Part shown: one piece after another, positions 1 through 11,400 of the stretch
Layout of the letters: each line of letters starts with the position of its first letter
How positions within the stretch are numbered: position 1 is the stretch's first letter
Source of the DNA: Bolinopsis microptera
Taxonomy: Eukaryota; Ctenophora; Tentaculata; Lobata; Bolinopsidae
Assembly (NCBI RefSeq): GCF_026151205.1
Contig: NC_087076.1
Location: 3,307,902-3,371,901 of the forward strand
Length of the DNA stretch: 64,000 nucleotides
Direction: 5' to 3'
Made by a program: the position numbers and the translations under genes
The notes under the pieces: model-generated
Seen by the model: the letters and a program-made list of their open reading frames with translations, nothing else
Databases searched by the model: none
Told to the model about the DNA's origin: nothing

Positions 1-2001
1 CATACAACGTATGACAAATAACGACATCGTTTTATAAATTAAGGAAAGAAAAATTTTTTTTATAGGAAAGAAAATTTACCACAAAACAATCAATACATAA
101 TGTTATATTCATAAATAAATTCAAATTTTAATTTCAAACACATATACAGTACGCCGCGCACACAGCCACAATTTTCAATTGTTCAGAAATTCGTAGGTCA
201 GCTGTAGGCGCCGCGCACAGGATCTATTTGATTGTTATCTTACAATTACATGTCGCATTTCTTAATTACTAGAGCCAAAATTTCAGAAGCAAAATAATTT
301 AAAACATATTTCTGTCGTTCCCGCAGTACAGGCCGTGAGCACTGCGATATAATTAATAGATCGAAAAATATTAATGGAGAAATTCCAAAAACCGCGCGCT
401 CGTTATTTGTGATTAAATTGAGTGCTATTATATGCGCGCCTCTGTGAACAGCAGTACCGCTCAAGCATGAAGTACTAAGCGGTACGCAGTTGCTCTATCC
501 AGAGCTCTTGCGCTTGCAGTAGCGCGCGCCCGCCTTGTGAAACAAGCGCGCCCGCAGTGGCGCGAAAGCACATGGTTAGGTGAAGGTACGCAGTTCTGCG
601 TGAGGCGTAGACATTTGTAGCACACGTTTCATTCAACTAATCAATTATGTGACATGTAATTATATTAAAGCAAAAAGAATATTAATTTTAGTAATAATTG
701 ACGTAAACATATGTGTTTAAATAACATTTATAATCTAGCGAGTTACCAATAATATAATACTATTTGTTTGTATTATTGATTATATATGTTTACACTAGCC
801 TATATTATGATGGAGATATACATTATATAATTGCTCCAATATTCAACACTGCTAAACAACAAATACCTACTCGCCCATCGATGAAGCAGTCGCCAAAACA
901 AAGCTCAAAGTTAATATACCTTCGTACTTCGTTTTGGAAACTGTAGAATGCCAGTAAATAATTAGTGTTTCAATCGTGTATTCGATGGGCAAGCACTCGC
1001 CACTCGAGGCCGAGACAAACGGCACCGGCTCCGCCCTGCAACCATGAAGTAATGTAAGCAGTAAGGCGGGGCGGTGGTGTGCGCCGTTTATACGGCCCAC
1101 AGCACGAGACATTTTGAGCTCCAAGACTTAAGACTATAAAAGTCCCGAGTTAAACGTAGCGACTTACCATCGTCAGCCGTCAAAAATTTAGAATTTGTAT
1201 GTTATAAACTCTACATCTGATATCAGTATAACATGTAATTTAGTTTGTTATTGGCTAAATTTTTAACTCGATTAAGCGATGCAGACGGATGAACTAGGCT
1301 CCTCCTCCGTCAAAAACACAATGAGAGGGGATTGTGGAAGGACACGAACACTATTCGTTAACTCGTACCCCGGGTACCCCCTAGAACTATATGTCCCATC
1401 AGAGAGAGCCCATCACCCGTCAGATCGAAAACAGTGTTTTAATTTTGATATATGCTGTACCAATTACAATAAATGGTAAGTCAAGGCTGACGTTGGTAGC
1501 AAATAATAAAGTGACACGTTACAACAAAATAACCACTACACACTACACACTATACGCTATAACTATTGTACACAGTACACAGTATAACTAAAATATAAAA
1601 TATAAACAAGTTACAAGAGACAAAAGAGTTTACAGAAGAGTTTTACATCGGCTCAGCACCGCCAGGACATTGGCTATACACGTGGGTCAATTAGTTTGAT
1701 TTGGTATGGTTCGACCGGGAAAGTGGTCGAAATTAGTGCTCTTAATGAGTCATCACTGTCGTCTGAATATTAGAGCGGGAACTTCCCAAGTTTCGGCCGA
1801 CAACGCACGCGCACAGCATCGGCGCGCAATGCTATGTGCGCGCGTTTCCATATTGCTGAGTCATTCGGCGGTTGCGCTCAGCGTAACTTGGAAATGAGTT
1901 GTATGTTGTTTACCTAAATTCAAGCATGGTAATCATAGATAAGCTTGTCAGTCAGTAAGTGCTTTAGTGGGAATAACAGGCAAATAAATATCACTTCTTA
2001 A
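1..2001. other. AT-rich stretch with no recognisable gene
   Basis: I see no conserved coding stretch here. GC-rich islands near 480-600 and 960-1100 contain only short, low-complexity open frames. Around 1520-1590 there are short CACTACACAC and GTACACAGTA runs. Confidence 0.4.
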
Positions 2002-2286
2002 TCAGAATTCAGTGAAATTTTTGTCACACCACTCAGTTCCATACCGGTTTTGAGCTCTTAGAAGTGACTGTTTAAGTAAATTCTTGATAGATCTGCATGT
2101 GGAGGTGAAATTTAACGGGCCAACTTTACGGAATTCATTCCACAGCCATGCAGATTTATAAACAAATTGATTAGTTGGAGAGGGCGTAATGAACAGATTA
2201 TCTTTCCTAGCTCTCTTATCAGCAGTTTTGTGTGCGCGTTGAATTATCTCTCTGGCTTTGTAGATTTGTATACATTGTTTGTACAT
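2002..2286 (-). pseudogene. LINE reverse-transcriptase C-terminal tail fragment
   Basis: A 94-aa minus-strand frame resembles the extreme C-terminus of CR1/L2-like LINE ORF2 proteins. It reads through RKDNLFITPSPTNQFVYKS, then an LWNE motif matching the usual LWN-plus-acidic motif, then a basic tail ending near a stop. It is probably the distal end of the same ORF2 whose other pieces lie at 3513-5307. The two parts are separated by an ORF1-like gene in the opposite orientation. The family is recognised from memory of LINE tails; no core RT motif is present in this piece. Confidence 0.55.
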
Positions 2287-3256
2287 TTTCTGTACAACGT
2301 GTACGATGCCTTTGCCGCTACAGAATGAACACTTGGATATGCTAGATGATGCTATGGTTATGAATGGCCAGTTCCTTACGGAGTATGTGAATCAGATACA
2401 CATGGCAACTAACAGTATTTTCAAGGAGATTAGAAGTAAAATCGGTGCCGAACACAACGATGATGTGCAATTTGACAAACTGAACCAGAGAAGTGTGCCT
2501 AGAGAGAGGTTATCAGAATGGCTAGAGACAGTGTGCTGTTTGCTGAACGATTATTGTGGTCCATTGTTACAATCTGCCACAGAAACAGCTATCGACAACA
2601 GGGTGTTCAGGAAAGAAAAAATAGAAGATGCGAATAAGATCATAGAACTGCAAGAGAAGTTACTCTCTAAACAAGAAGAAGATATGACAAAAATCAGTGA
2701 TCTGCAGGAGAAGTTAGCTTTGAAGAAGGATGACGAGATTGGAACTGTGAAAAGTGCAGCTCAGAAAGAGATTAAGACCTTTTCGTCTCTGTTGAAAAAC
2801 ACGTGCAAAAACGCCTTTGCACCGAAGAAAATCCAAGCTGCAGTGAAAAGGGTTGCCCTAGAAGAAGATCGAAGTAAAAGTCTGATTATCTTTGGGATTC
2901 CAGAGACTGAGGAGAACCTGGATGCTAAGGTATCTGGTATTTTGTTGGACCATCTCAACGAAAAACCAAAAATTTTGAGATGTAATAGAGTTGGAAAGGA
3001 CACAAGTGAACGAGTCAGACCAGTTAAATTCACTTTGTCAAGCTCAGATCAAGCTCGTACCATCTTGAGCAAGACTAAGTTATTAAGACATGTAGACGGG
3101 TTTACTTCTGTTTACATAACTCCTGATAGATCAGCTGCAGACAGAATAGCCTACAAGAAAGTTGTCGTCCAGCTACTCAATAAAAGGACAGCAGAGCCGG
3201 ACAAAGTTCACGTAATCAGGAACTTTAGAGTCATTAGCTCGGAGAAGGAGCCTTGA
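2279..3256 (+). CDS. LINE ORF1-like nucleic-acid-binding protein, intact ORF
   Basis: This 325-aa uninterrupted frame starts at an ATG at 2279 and ends in TGA at 3254-3256. Residues about 120-165 are Lys/Glu-rich with heptad-like Leu spacing (IIELQEKLLSKQEED), as expected for a coiled coil. Residues about 200-300 match the RRM-like core of LINE ORF1 proteins: LIIFGIPET, a basic CNRVGK segment, RPVKFTLSSSDQA and VYITPDRSAADR. Such proteins bind the element's RNA as chaperones. It lies in opposite orientation between two ORF2 fragments, so it is either a separate nested insertion or an inverted part of the same element. The open frame argues for a fairly young insertion. No ORF2 follows downstream in the same sense. 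Confidence 0.75.
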   Translation: MYIFCTTCTMPLPLQNEHLDMLDDAMVMNGQFLTEYVNQIHMATNSIFKEIRSKIGAEHNDDVQFDKLNQRSVPRERLSEWLETVCCLLNDYCGPLLQSATETAIDNRVFRKEKIEDANKIIELQEKLLSKQEEDMTKISDLQEKLALKKDDEIGTVKSAAQKEIKTFSSLLKNTCKNAFAPKKIQAAVKRVALEEDRSKSLIIFGIPETEENLDAKVSGILLDHLNEKPKILRCNRVGKDTSERVRPVKFTLSSSDQARTILSKTKLLRHVDGFTSVYITPDRSAADRIAYKKVVVQLLNKRTAEPDKVHVIRNFRVISSEKEP

Positions 3257-3512
3257 GAGTTTTATATTTTCTATAAGTACAATATTATATGTTTTGATTC
3301 ATTGATTAATTAATTGTTGCTAGGGCCCAATGTTATTGCGGGTGTGGTATTCACTGCACACTACCGTGTTTTGGTTACCCCTCTCTCAATACATAATTTG
3401 GGTTTCGATATTCTGGGATAGTGAAAATTAGGGCTATATCGGTTTTTTCCTTTTATAACTGGGTTTATTTAGAAGCATTCAATTCTGTATAATTATGTAT
3501 TGTTTGAAAAGT

Positions 3513-5307
3513 TTAAGATACATTTGATATGTTGAATAAATAGTATAACGAAATTAGTACTCTTGACTTAATGATCTTAAAAAGTTCCATTAAACAACGG
3601 TATCTGTACAGGTTCTCTGTAACAAGTAATTCATGTTTTGTGAATAGAGGCTTAGTGGACTCTTTAACATAGAATTCAGATCCTAGACGTTGAGAATTAA
3701 TTGGTCTTACTCTAGCACATGTCTTGAACTTGTCTACATAAGCTTCATAGTCTCCAAATAGAATCCTGATACACTTCTTTTGAGTAATAAATAGCGGTTT
3801 TAACTGATTATTGGGAATACCTCCCCAGACAGAAATAGCATAACCTAAAGTATTTATTGAACTCATTTGCAATTACACGACGATTAATCACACGCTCATT
3901 ATTTATCACAAAGTTAGGTTTAATCTCACGTCTTTTCTTACCACGTAGTTCATTAATTATCTGCCAAGTTTTCTTACTATCTCCAGCGCATTCTGTAATC
4001 TTAACACCATGATACTTACATTTTGCAGAATTAATAAGGTGGTTTAATAACTTCCGGTGTGCCTTAAATTCTTCATGACGTGCTACTTTATTTGTACAAT
4101 TAAAACAAAGGGTAAGACAGTCTGCATGGTTGGTTGAATAGGCGTTGAGGCATTTCTTCTTAACTGCCTTTTTCCACAGGTCATAAAGCTCATGTTTTCT
4201 ATTTATAGAGGCAATCAGGCCTGATGTAATCCATGGATTATTCTTAGCAGTACGTTTAGAACACTTAGGCTGGTTTAGTTTACATGCACTGTCTAGTTGA
4301 TGATTAAATACAGTGAAAAAATTACTGAAGTCTTCTGGTGGATCACTAGTTAATTCATTGTTTAGTACTTCCACAAATTTGTCCACATTTTTTGCACAGT
4401 AGTCATAGTACTGGAAATAGTTTTGTTCATGAACCTCAGTACTGACTAGGGGTGAGTTGAATATGTTAAATACAGCATGGTGGTGACTGATGCAGGTACT
4501 AATTGTTCCAGAGCAGATAGAGTTCTCTATGTTGTTGGTGAGTATGTTGTCAATGCATGATTCGTTACATCCTGGTTTATGATGCGTGGAAGTAGAAATA
4601 AGTGGTGATAAACCTAGACCTAGAATAAGGTTTTCAAAGTCTTGAACAAGTTTACTGTTTTCATCATGGAGATTAATGTTAAAGTCACCTAGTATGTAAA
4701 CATTCTTTTTTGGGCATGATTCAATAATTTTTCTAAGTTCATTTAGTGCCTCTGAGGAGTCCCCACTAGGAGGACGGTACAGTACTCCTACATGTACAGG
4801 TTCATCATGTTGAATAGTAATAAATAGGGTTTCAAGATTTTTGGTTACCCATGATAATTCTTCGTTTACAACTCCGTTAAATTCGTCCTTTAAGTACAAT
4901 GCTACTCCACTTCCCTTTGCTTTATTGATATGTTTGTCCTGATAGAAACAATTGTACCCCTCTAGATGGTAAACAGTGCTTTCCTCTATTCCAATATTGG
5001 TTTCAGCAAGTCCAATAATTTTAAATTTTTCGGCTAATCGGTTTAGTTCCATGCTAAAGGCATCAAAATTTGTTTTATTACCATCTATGTTCTGGAAAAT
5101 CGTGGAGCAGTTGCTTGCAAAACACGGTTTGATATGTGTGTTAAAGTCCTTAATTGTATAGGATCTACAGTTTTCCAAAGCATCGGACATCTTTTGGATA
5201 CATGGGTTAAACTTGTAGCGCAATGCACAACTGGGTTGCGCCGCGCAGCAAATAATTATAAACGCAACTATTTTTAGATCGAAAACGTGTCTCTTAGTAT
5301 CATCCAT
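3513..5307 (-). pseudogene. LINE ORF2: endonuclease domain plus RT remnant with the RT core deleted
   Basis: The 5' part (5307 to 3808, 499 aa) carries an APE-type endonuclease. Visible motifs are GLAETNIG (catalytic Glu), GVLYRPPSGD, YILGDFNINLHD (catalytic Asp/Asn) and CIDNIL. The last motif, normally SDH, reads SHH. It continues through a Cys-rich linker to the RT entry segment RVIANEFNKYFR, where the frame breaks. A second frame (3872 to 3513) resumes with LGYAISVWGG, which belongs near the C-terminal end of such proteins. The RT palm, including the expected F/Y-x-DD motif, is therefore missing, and the copy cannot be autonomous. Residues about 8-32 derive from a dispersed repeat (see 5213-5282). 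Confidence 0.75.
5213..5282. repeat. Copy 1 of a dispersed GC-core repeat
   Basis: This stretch holds TGTAGCGC, a GCGCCGCGC core, CAAATAATT and TAGATCG. It matches 22734-22807 in the same orientation and 51760-51825 in reverse orientation, with scattered substitutions. Here it overlaps the first codons of the endonuclease ORF. Confidence 0.6.
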
Positions 5308-5983
5308 GAATATTGACCATTGTTAATTGTTAATGATTTGGCCCTGCGCGCGCTACTTCGTAGCACATGCCATTTCGAGAAGAAAGCGGCGTGCGCTACT
5401 TCAAAGAAATTTAAACGAGTAACATCCGTCAACCATGAATGTCAATGAAAATGAAATATTTTTGATTTATAATTAATATTAAACAGAATCGTACCAACAA
5501 AATTGTAAGTTTAAAACCTAAAAAACGCGCGCCGAGTTGAATTCGTCGACGGTCATATAAATATTTTAGTAAAACAAAATTGTTTCAACATTTAAATTGC
5601 AAGCTGCCATATATTTCAGTTCATTATTAAAGTTATTGATAAACATATTTCTTGCAACTAAATCATTTCTTAAAATAGAAAAAAATTTCATTCTCGGTCT
5701 TGCTAATCTATCAACAAACAGATTGTCAGATTCAATAGCGAGTGATAATGCCACTTGAGCTGGAAGTGTTCCCTGGCTCCTTAGGGCTGAGTATATGACC
5801 AAACATCTTCCAACGCTGATATTCAATACGCTTAGACAGCATTCCGACATAACATCTTTTGTATAGTGTTTTACTACTGAATTATGAGTGCGGCGAGCAT
5901 GAACATCGCTCTCGGGGTATATCGAGAGATAATCTGAGAAACCAAATGCTCTGGAGGGAATTTTCAAGAGTTAGTAAACCTGG
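5308..5983. other. Stretch between LINE and hAT remnants
   Basis: This is AT-rich DNA with a GC-rich patch at 5340-5400. A 133-aa minus-strand open frame (5566-5967) matches no family I know and is not called as a gene. Confidence 0.3.
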
Positions 5984-7950
5984 TTGCCAAATTCGACAGT
6001 CATCTCCACTGAAAAAGGAAAACCTGGTACCTCAGCCCAACCATCCAGAACGAGGTTATTGTTCTTACAGGTGTGGAGACCATCAAAGTTATCGTAAACT
6101 CTTTGCTGCGGTCCCCATTCTTCGCTCTAATCCTGGATTCGACAACTGACATCAGCAAGGTGAGCACAAACATTACAAAACTTCTGTTATGTGATGATTA
6201 GACATCTACGCGTTTGTACTGTGTTCTAAACTACATTCGACAATGGTCCATGAAATATGAGTAGGTAATCATAGATTAGCTTAAAGTTATCTTTATTTCA
6301 GATTGATCAACTGAGTATCGTTGTGAGATACGTATCAGTGAAAGGAGACGCCTTTACGATAGAAGATAGCTTATTAGGCTTTGTTCCTATGAAGTCCAGT
6401 TCTGCAGAGCTGAGGCAGTATCCACCGCTGCTATAGAGAAGATAGCAGATCTAGGCTTAAGTATCGATCAACTAAGGGCACAGGTACGTAAACAAAAGAG
6501 GTCGCACAGATAGCTATCAATATTACGCCTTGGCAATGAATAATTAGCAATAAGTAATTAGCAATAAGTAATTAGCAATAAGTAATTAGCAATAAGTAAG
6601 TAGCAATGAGCAATAAGTAATTAGTAATTAGTAAATTGAAAAGATTATGTAAATGGATGGAGTTTTTGCAACAATGGACAACTTATGAATCAACAAAATT
6701 TTAGAGCTCTTAGCATCTAATATCATAGGAATAATAACACGTTTTTGCTTAGGGCTACGACGCGATGGGGCAAGTGTAATGTCCGGCATACACAACAAGG
6801 TTCAAGCCTTGATCAAACAGAAGATTTTAAACCCTGTGCCATTTGTACACTGCTCGTCACACAACCTAAACCTGGTCCTTCAAGATTCTGTTGGGTCGAT
6901 TATCAATGTGAAGGATTTGTTTGATTGCTCGGGACAGGTAAATTGGAATTGAATAGTTATATGTAATAGTCCAATGCCTATCATGGCCAGTTCATTCTTG
7001 AATTTATTTATCAGCAGTTTAATTCCCATCTCTGTAAGATACTAAACACGAATGACGAGAACAGGCTCACTTAAGTATACAGTACACATACATTATGTTT
7101 CAAATTTCAGCTGAAACATAATGCATCGAGTCCAGCTATTTGAGATGGCAGGAGCTAAAGATGAACAACTACGGGTTGGATCTGAAACGGCTCTGTCCAA
7201 CTAGATGGAGCTAGGCTCCAGACACGAAAGTGTGAGAGCCATCAAATGCCAGTAGGAGGCAATTATCAGAGTATTGACTAAAGTCTTGCTCACTGGAGAC
7301 AGAGCTTCCAGACAGAGCTTCCAGAGCAACTGGATTACTCCTGTGAGCAACTGGATTACTCCCAGAGCAACTGGATTACTCCTGTGAGCTTTGAGTTCAC
7401 AATAACTCTGATATTGTGCGAGCAGATCCTGACAAAAGCGAACAGGGTGAGTTAATTTCATTACTTTATCAATGTATCATTCCATTATTTATGCTGAAGA
7501 GTCACGATACAGTTAAAAGTTTTCCAAATTCCAACTATTCGTTTTAACGAACTTATTAGAATAAATCAACCCTTCTTCCTCAGACATTGCATCCTTCAGG
7601 TCTGAAACCTTCTCCAGACTGTGGAAATCGACCTCACAGCCATGACAACGGCACTCTCAAGTCTTCACAGACATCTACAACTCCTAGAGAAGAACTGGGA
7701 AGGGGTATTACTATCTGCTAGTGTGCAGGCGAAACTCTGTGGTACAGAGGAGAGTTTCAAACTACAACTCAGCAGAAACCTGTATTGTTACAGCAGCAGA
7801 GTGAGAGGCCAAGCTTTGGACGAGATGTCCAAAGAGACTCTCTACAAGACAACCGTCTTTCTTCCGACTTCCCTCCATCCGAGCCTGCAAGAAGCAGGCT
7901 CTATTACGTTTTGCTGGCCACGTAATAGAGCCTGTTGGTAAAACTCCCGT
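5984..7950 (+). pseudogene. Decayed hAT-superfamily transposase (TTF/DUF4371-like), intron-containing
   Basis: Translated pieces match the hAT transposase order. They are FFALILDSTTDISK (first catalytic-region motif) ending at a donor at 6160; DQLSIVVRYV with GFVPMKSSSAE in 6302-6483; a GYD plus VMSGIHNKVQ segment and PFVHCSSHNLNLVLQDSV in 6753-6937; and RWQELK, LCPTRWS and RHESVRAIK around 7140-7230. The final piece is DLTAMTTALSSLHRHLQLLEKNW near 7625-7700. GT-AG borders separate the blocks. Frames are broken: there is a shift after SSAEL at about 6415, a net shift inside the GYD-VMSG motif at about 6762, and a stop between KCQ and AIIR at about 7248. Small internal triplications occur at 7330-7390. 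The combination shows a dead transposase. I did not identify its terminal repeats. Confidence 0.7.
6540..6640. repeat. Short ~14-bp tandem repeat
   Basis: Tandem copies of TAATTAGCAATAAG, degenerating at the right side, lie in the intron between two hAT-remnant exons. Confidence 0.7.
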
Positions 7951-8485
7951 CCAAGTCGAAGACCAGCTTTAATAAAGAATTTTTTTGTTTAACAGAGTTT
8001 TATTCTCCAGTACTATGGAAAAGTTGTTACACGATATTTTTCATAAATAAAGTGATTTTCATCCCTTTATATGTTATTAAAAAATGTGTAGACTATTCTT
8101 TGTACCTAATTAGGGATTGAAAGTTTGAGAAAGGACCATGGTCATTACCCATGCTACCCATTTCTGAGTTTCTGCAGATAGCCCGTTACAAATTGTGGAG
8201 ACAATTTAAATCAAAAGTTACAATGTTTGTCCGTTTTTGTCCGCTTTTGTCCGTGCGGTACCCTATTTTCTGAAAACAGCCCACGGACAAAAAAGGCAAA
8301 AAAAACATGATCCCCACTCCTGTGCACTTTGAACAGTAGTTTTAAATTTTAAACTTACAAGTTATCACATAAAGTGGATTAAAGAACACTGAGTAATTCC
8401 CTTCCCTAAAACTGCATCGAGTGTATGTATAATGTATATGTTTAACATTAATTTACTCACAATATACCGATAGGTAGTTCAAATT
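7951..8485. other. Spacer upstream of the ZFR-like gene
   Basis: AT-rich. Around 8225-8290 repeated TTTGTCCG words and a later CCACGGAC form a weak inverted repeat. The first exon assigned to the ZFR-like gene begins at 8486. I could not define a promoter or 5' UTR. Confidence 0.3.
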
Positions 8486-11400
8486 ATGGGTGACTACAGT
8501 AGTTACTTTGGTAACTCAACAACATATTCGTCTCCATATGCTAACACCTATTCTACTATCACCGGTAATTCTTTCCTTAAATTACTAAATTTAAACAGTA
8601 GTATCTCAATTATCACATGATCAAGTTAAATAATTTACTTTTGTCACTATACAGGACACATATTAGTACAAAAGTACCTGAATAGTCTGATATCCACTAC
8701 TTTCATAATCAGGTGCAGAAACTACCTACAATACGTATCCTGCCCCGGGGGCAAGTGTATCAACCGCTTATGCAGCCACAACTCCTGGAACTACGTACAC
8801 TTCCTATACTCTCAACCCAACCGCTACCACTCAGAGTACCGCCTCCACCACTTACAACTATGTAAATTGTTAATTAACAAATTATAAGATGATTTTGATA
8901 ACATGCTTTGACATGATAAACATACCCAAAAATATATTTATTCTGATGGCTAACGTTAATGGAATAATACATTTCTCAGGTTGATTGGGCTTCTGCAGCA
9001 ACAGCTGCAGCTATTTCATCTGCTGCAACTGCTAACCGTGGTTCTCACGAAGGCTCCAAAACAAAACTAACCAAACAAAACTGGTACAACCGGACTAAAG
9101 CAAATGCTGCTGCTGGAAAAGAACCTCCTCGAACATATTACTGTGAAATCTGCAAAGTTAGCTGTATGGGTGCTTTGGTAAGTTATATTTATGGACTGCT
9201 TGTTAATTACTTTAACTTTCTAATTTACTTCAGCTTTAGTTTGAATTTAAATTTATATTACTAGAACCAAATTTTCGTTCTTACTGAACCAGTTGTATCA
9301 CCTAATCTTACAGACATGTCACACCCGCCTAACTTTTACTCTAACTTTGCTCAGACTTACAAAGAGCATTGTAATGGACAGAAGCACAAGAAGAAAGAGA
9401 AGGAGAAGGAAGGAGGTGATAACAAGCCAGCACGTGGTTACCATTCCTTCGGTAAACTTTACAGATGTGAACTGTGTGACATTAGCTGTACTGGCGAACA
9501 AGCGTTCTCTGCTCATATGACAGGCAGCAAGCATAACAAGGTAGTACACAGAGTATACTTTACACAGTACACTGAGTATACTTTACACAGTACACAGAGT
9601 ATACTTTACACAGTACACAGAGTATACTTTACACAGTACACAGAGTATACTTTACACTTTACACTGACTATACTTTACACAGTACACAGAGTATACTTTA
9701 CACAGTACACAGAGTATACTTTACACAGTACACAGAGTATACTTTACACAGTACACTGAGTATACTTTACACAGTACACTGAGTATACTTTACACAGTAC
9801 ACTGAGTATACTTTACACAGTACACTGAGTATACTTTACACAGTACACTGACTATACTTTACACAGTACACAGAGTATACTTTACACAGTACACTGAGTA
9901 CATACTTTACACAGTACACAGAGTATACTTTACACAGTACACTGAGTATACTTTACACAGTACACTGACTATACTTTACACAGTACACAGAGTATACTTT
10001 ACACAGTACACTGACTATACTTTACACAGTACACAGAGTATACTTTACACAGTACACAGTACACAGAGTATACTTTACACAGTACACAGAGTATACTTTA
10101 CACTTTACACTGACTATACTTTACACAGTACAGAGAGTATACTTTACACAGTACACAGAGTATACTTTACACAGTACACAGAGTATACTTTACACAGTAC
10201 ACTGAGTATACTTTACACAGTACAACGGGTATATCGTGTCTGATCACTACTTTTTTATCTTCTCTTATGAGGTAGAGGTAGTCATAGTTTCAAACTTCGA
10301 GTTGAGAAACTACCGTAAGATTTAATTTTTTACCTCGTAAGGTTAGCTCCTAGTTATTTTTAAGAAATTTAGCAGGAAACGTACCCACCAACTATCAATA
10401 CATTTCCTATTAGACTTTTCATAGTTTTGGTAATAAAAAGAATTTGAAGAAATGATAAATCATAGGCAATGTTTAGTAGGTAATAACAACTATCACATTT
10501 TTCAGACTGTTCTGCTGTTTAGGAAACTTGGGAAAGTTATTCCTAACCCAACTGTAACTAACAACAAAGGAGGTATAGCATATTCAATAAAGCTTTTTAG
10601 CTCCAAAATTTTTTCAAAATTACTTAAATTTTGCATTGCCGCATTGATTACATTCACTTACACCTATTGCGATGTGTACTTGGTATCACTATGAAATGTT
10701 TTGTTGAAATTTTAAAGATTCCATCTCTTTGATCGTGAATTTATGAATATCTTTAAAAGTCTGATTTATTTTGCCCCGTTAGCTTCACAACTTGAAACTA
10801 ACAAAAGAGTAATATCTAAGAGCTCTTCTACTAAAGGAATGGCCAGTGTCTTCTTAAACCTTGAATTGTGTAAAAAAGAAGGGATCAGTCTGTTTAACCT
10901 TCAATACTGATAAATTTTATTAAAGTTTATGTGACCCCAATGATACCTCATATCAAGAGAAAATGAATTTATAAATCATATTAATTCGTTATATAATTTG
11001 GAAGCTATTTTTACCCAGTGCATGCCCATTTGATCCAGCCTGCGCAAAATGCTCTCACTCAGTCTTGCATCCTGTAGAGCTACTTACAGGAACCATGTAA
11101 CCATGGTAACCATGCAACTCTGTTTCGGGTAAATTCTGTACAGACTCGGACATTTGGGTTCATGTACTGAAGATAAGAGATAATTGTAACCAATGCGAAG
11201 ACCTGGTTATTCTTCAGAAAAAGAAGAAGTTGATCTTGAGAAGGTCAAAGAGGAACTTGCGGTAAATAATATTTGTTTACACATACTGTTACAGTGTGAC
11301 AGACGCGCATCGTTTTTAAGAAGTGTTCCATTTTGCTGATTTCATGTAGCTACATTCAATGGGGCACTTCTTATTCCAGTATGTTTTATCTTTTTTCTTG

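Noticed and set aside
5566-5967. 133-aa minus-strand ORF
   Set aside because: Ordinary composition but no recognised motif, splice context or neighbour link; it could be chance in this AT-rich region.
9316-9759. 147-aa zinc-finger protein with a repeated VYFTQYTEYTLH tail
   Set aside because: The first part is ZFR-like exon 4; the tail is read-through past the donor at 9541 into the 23-bp array.
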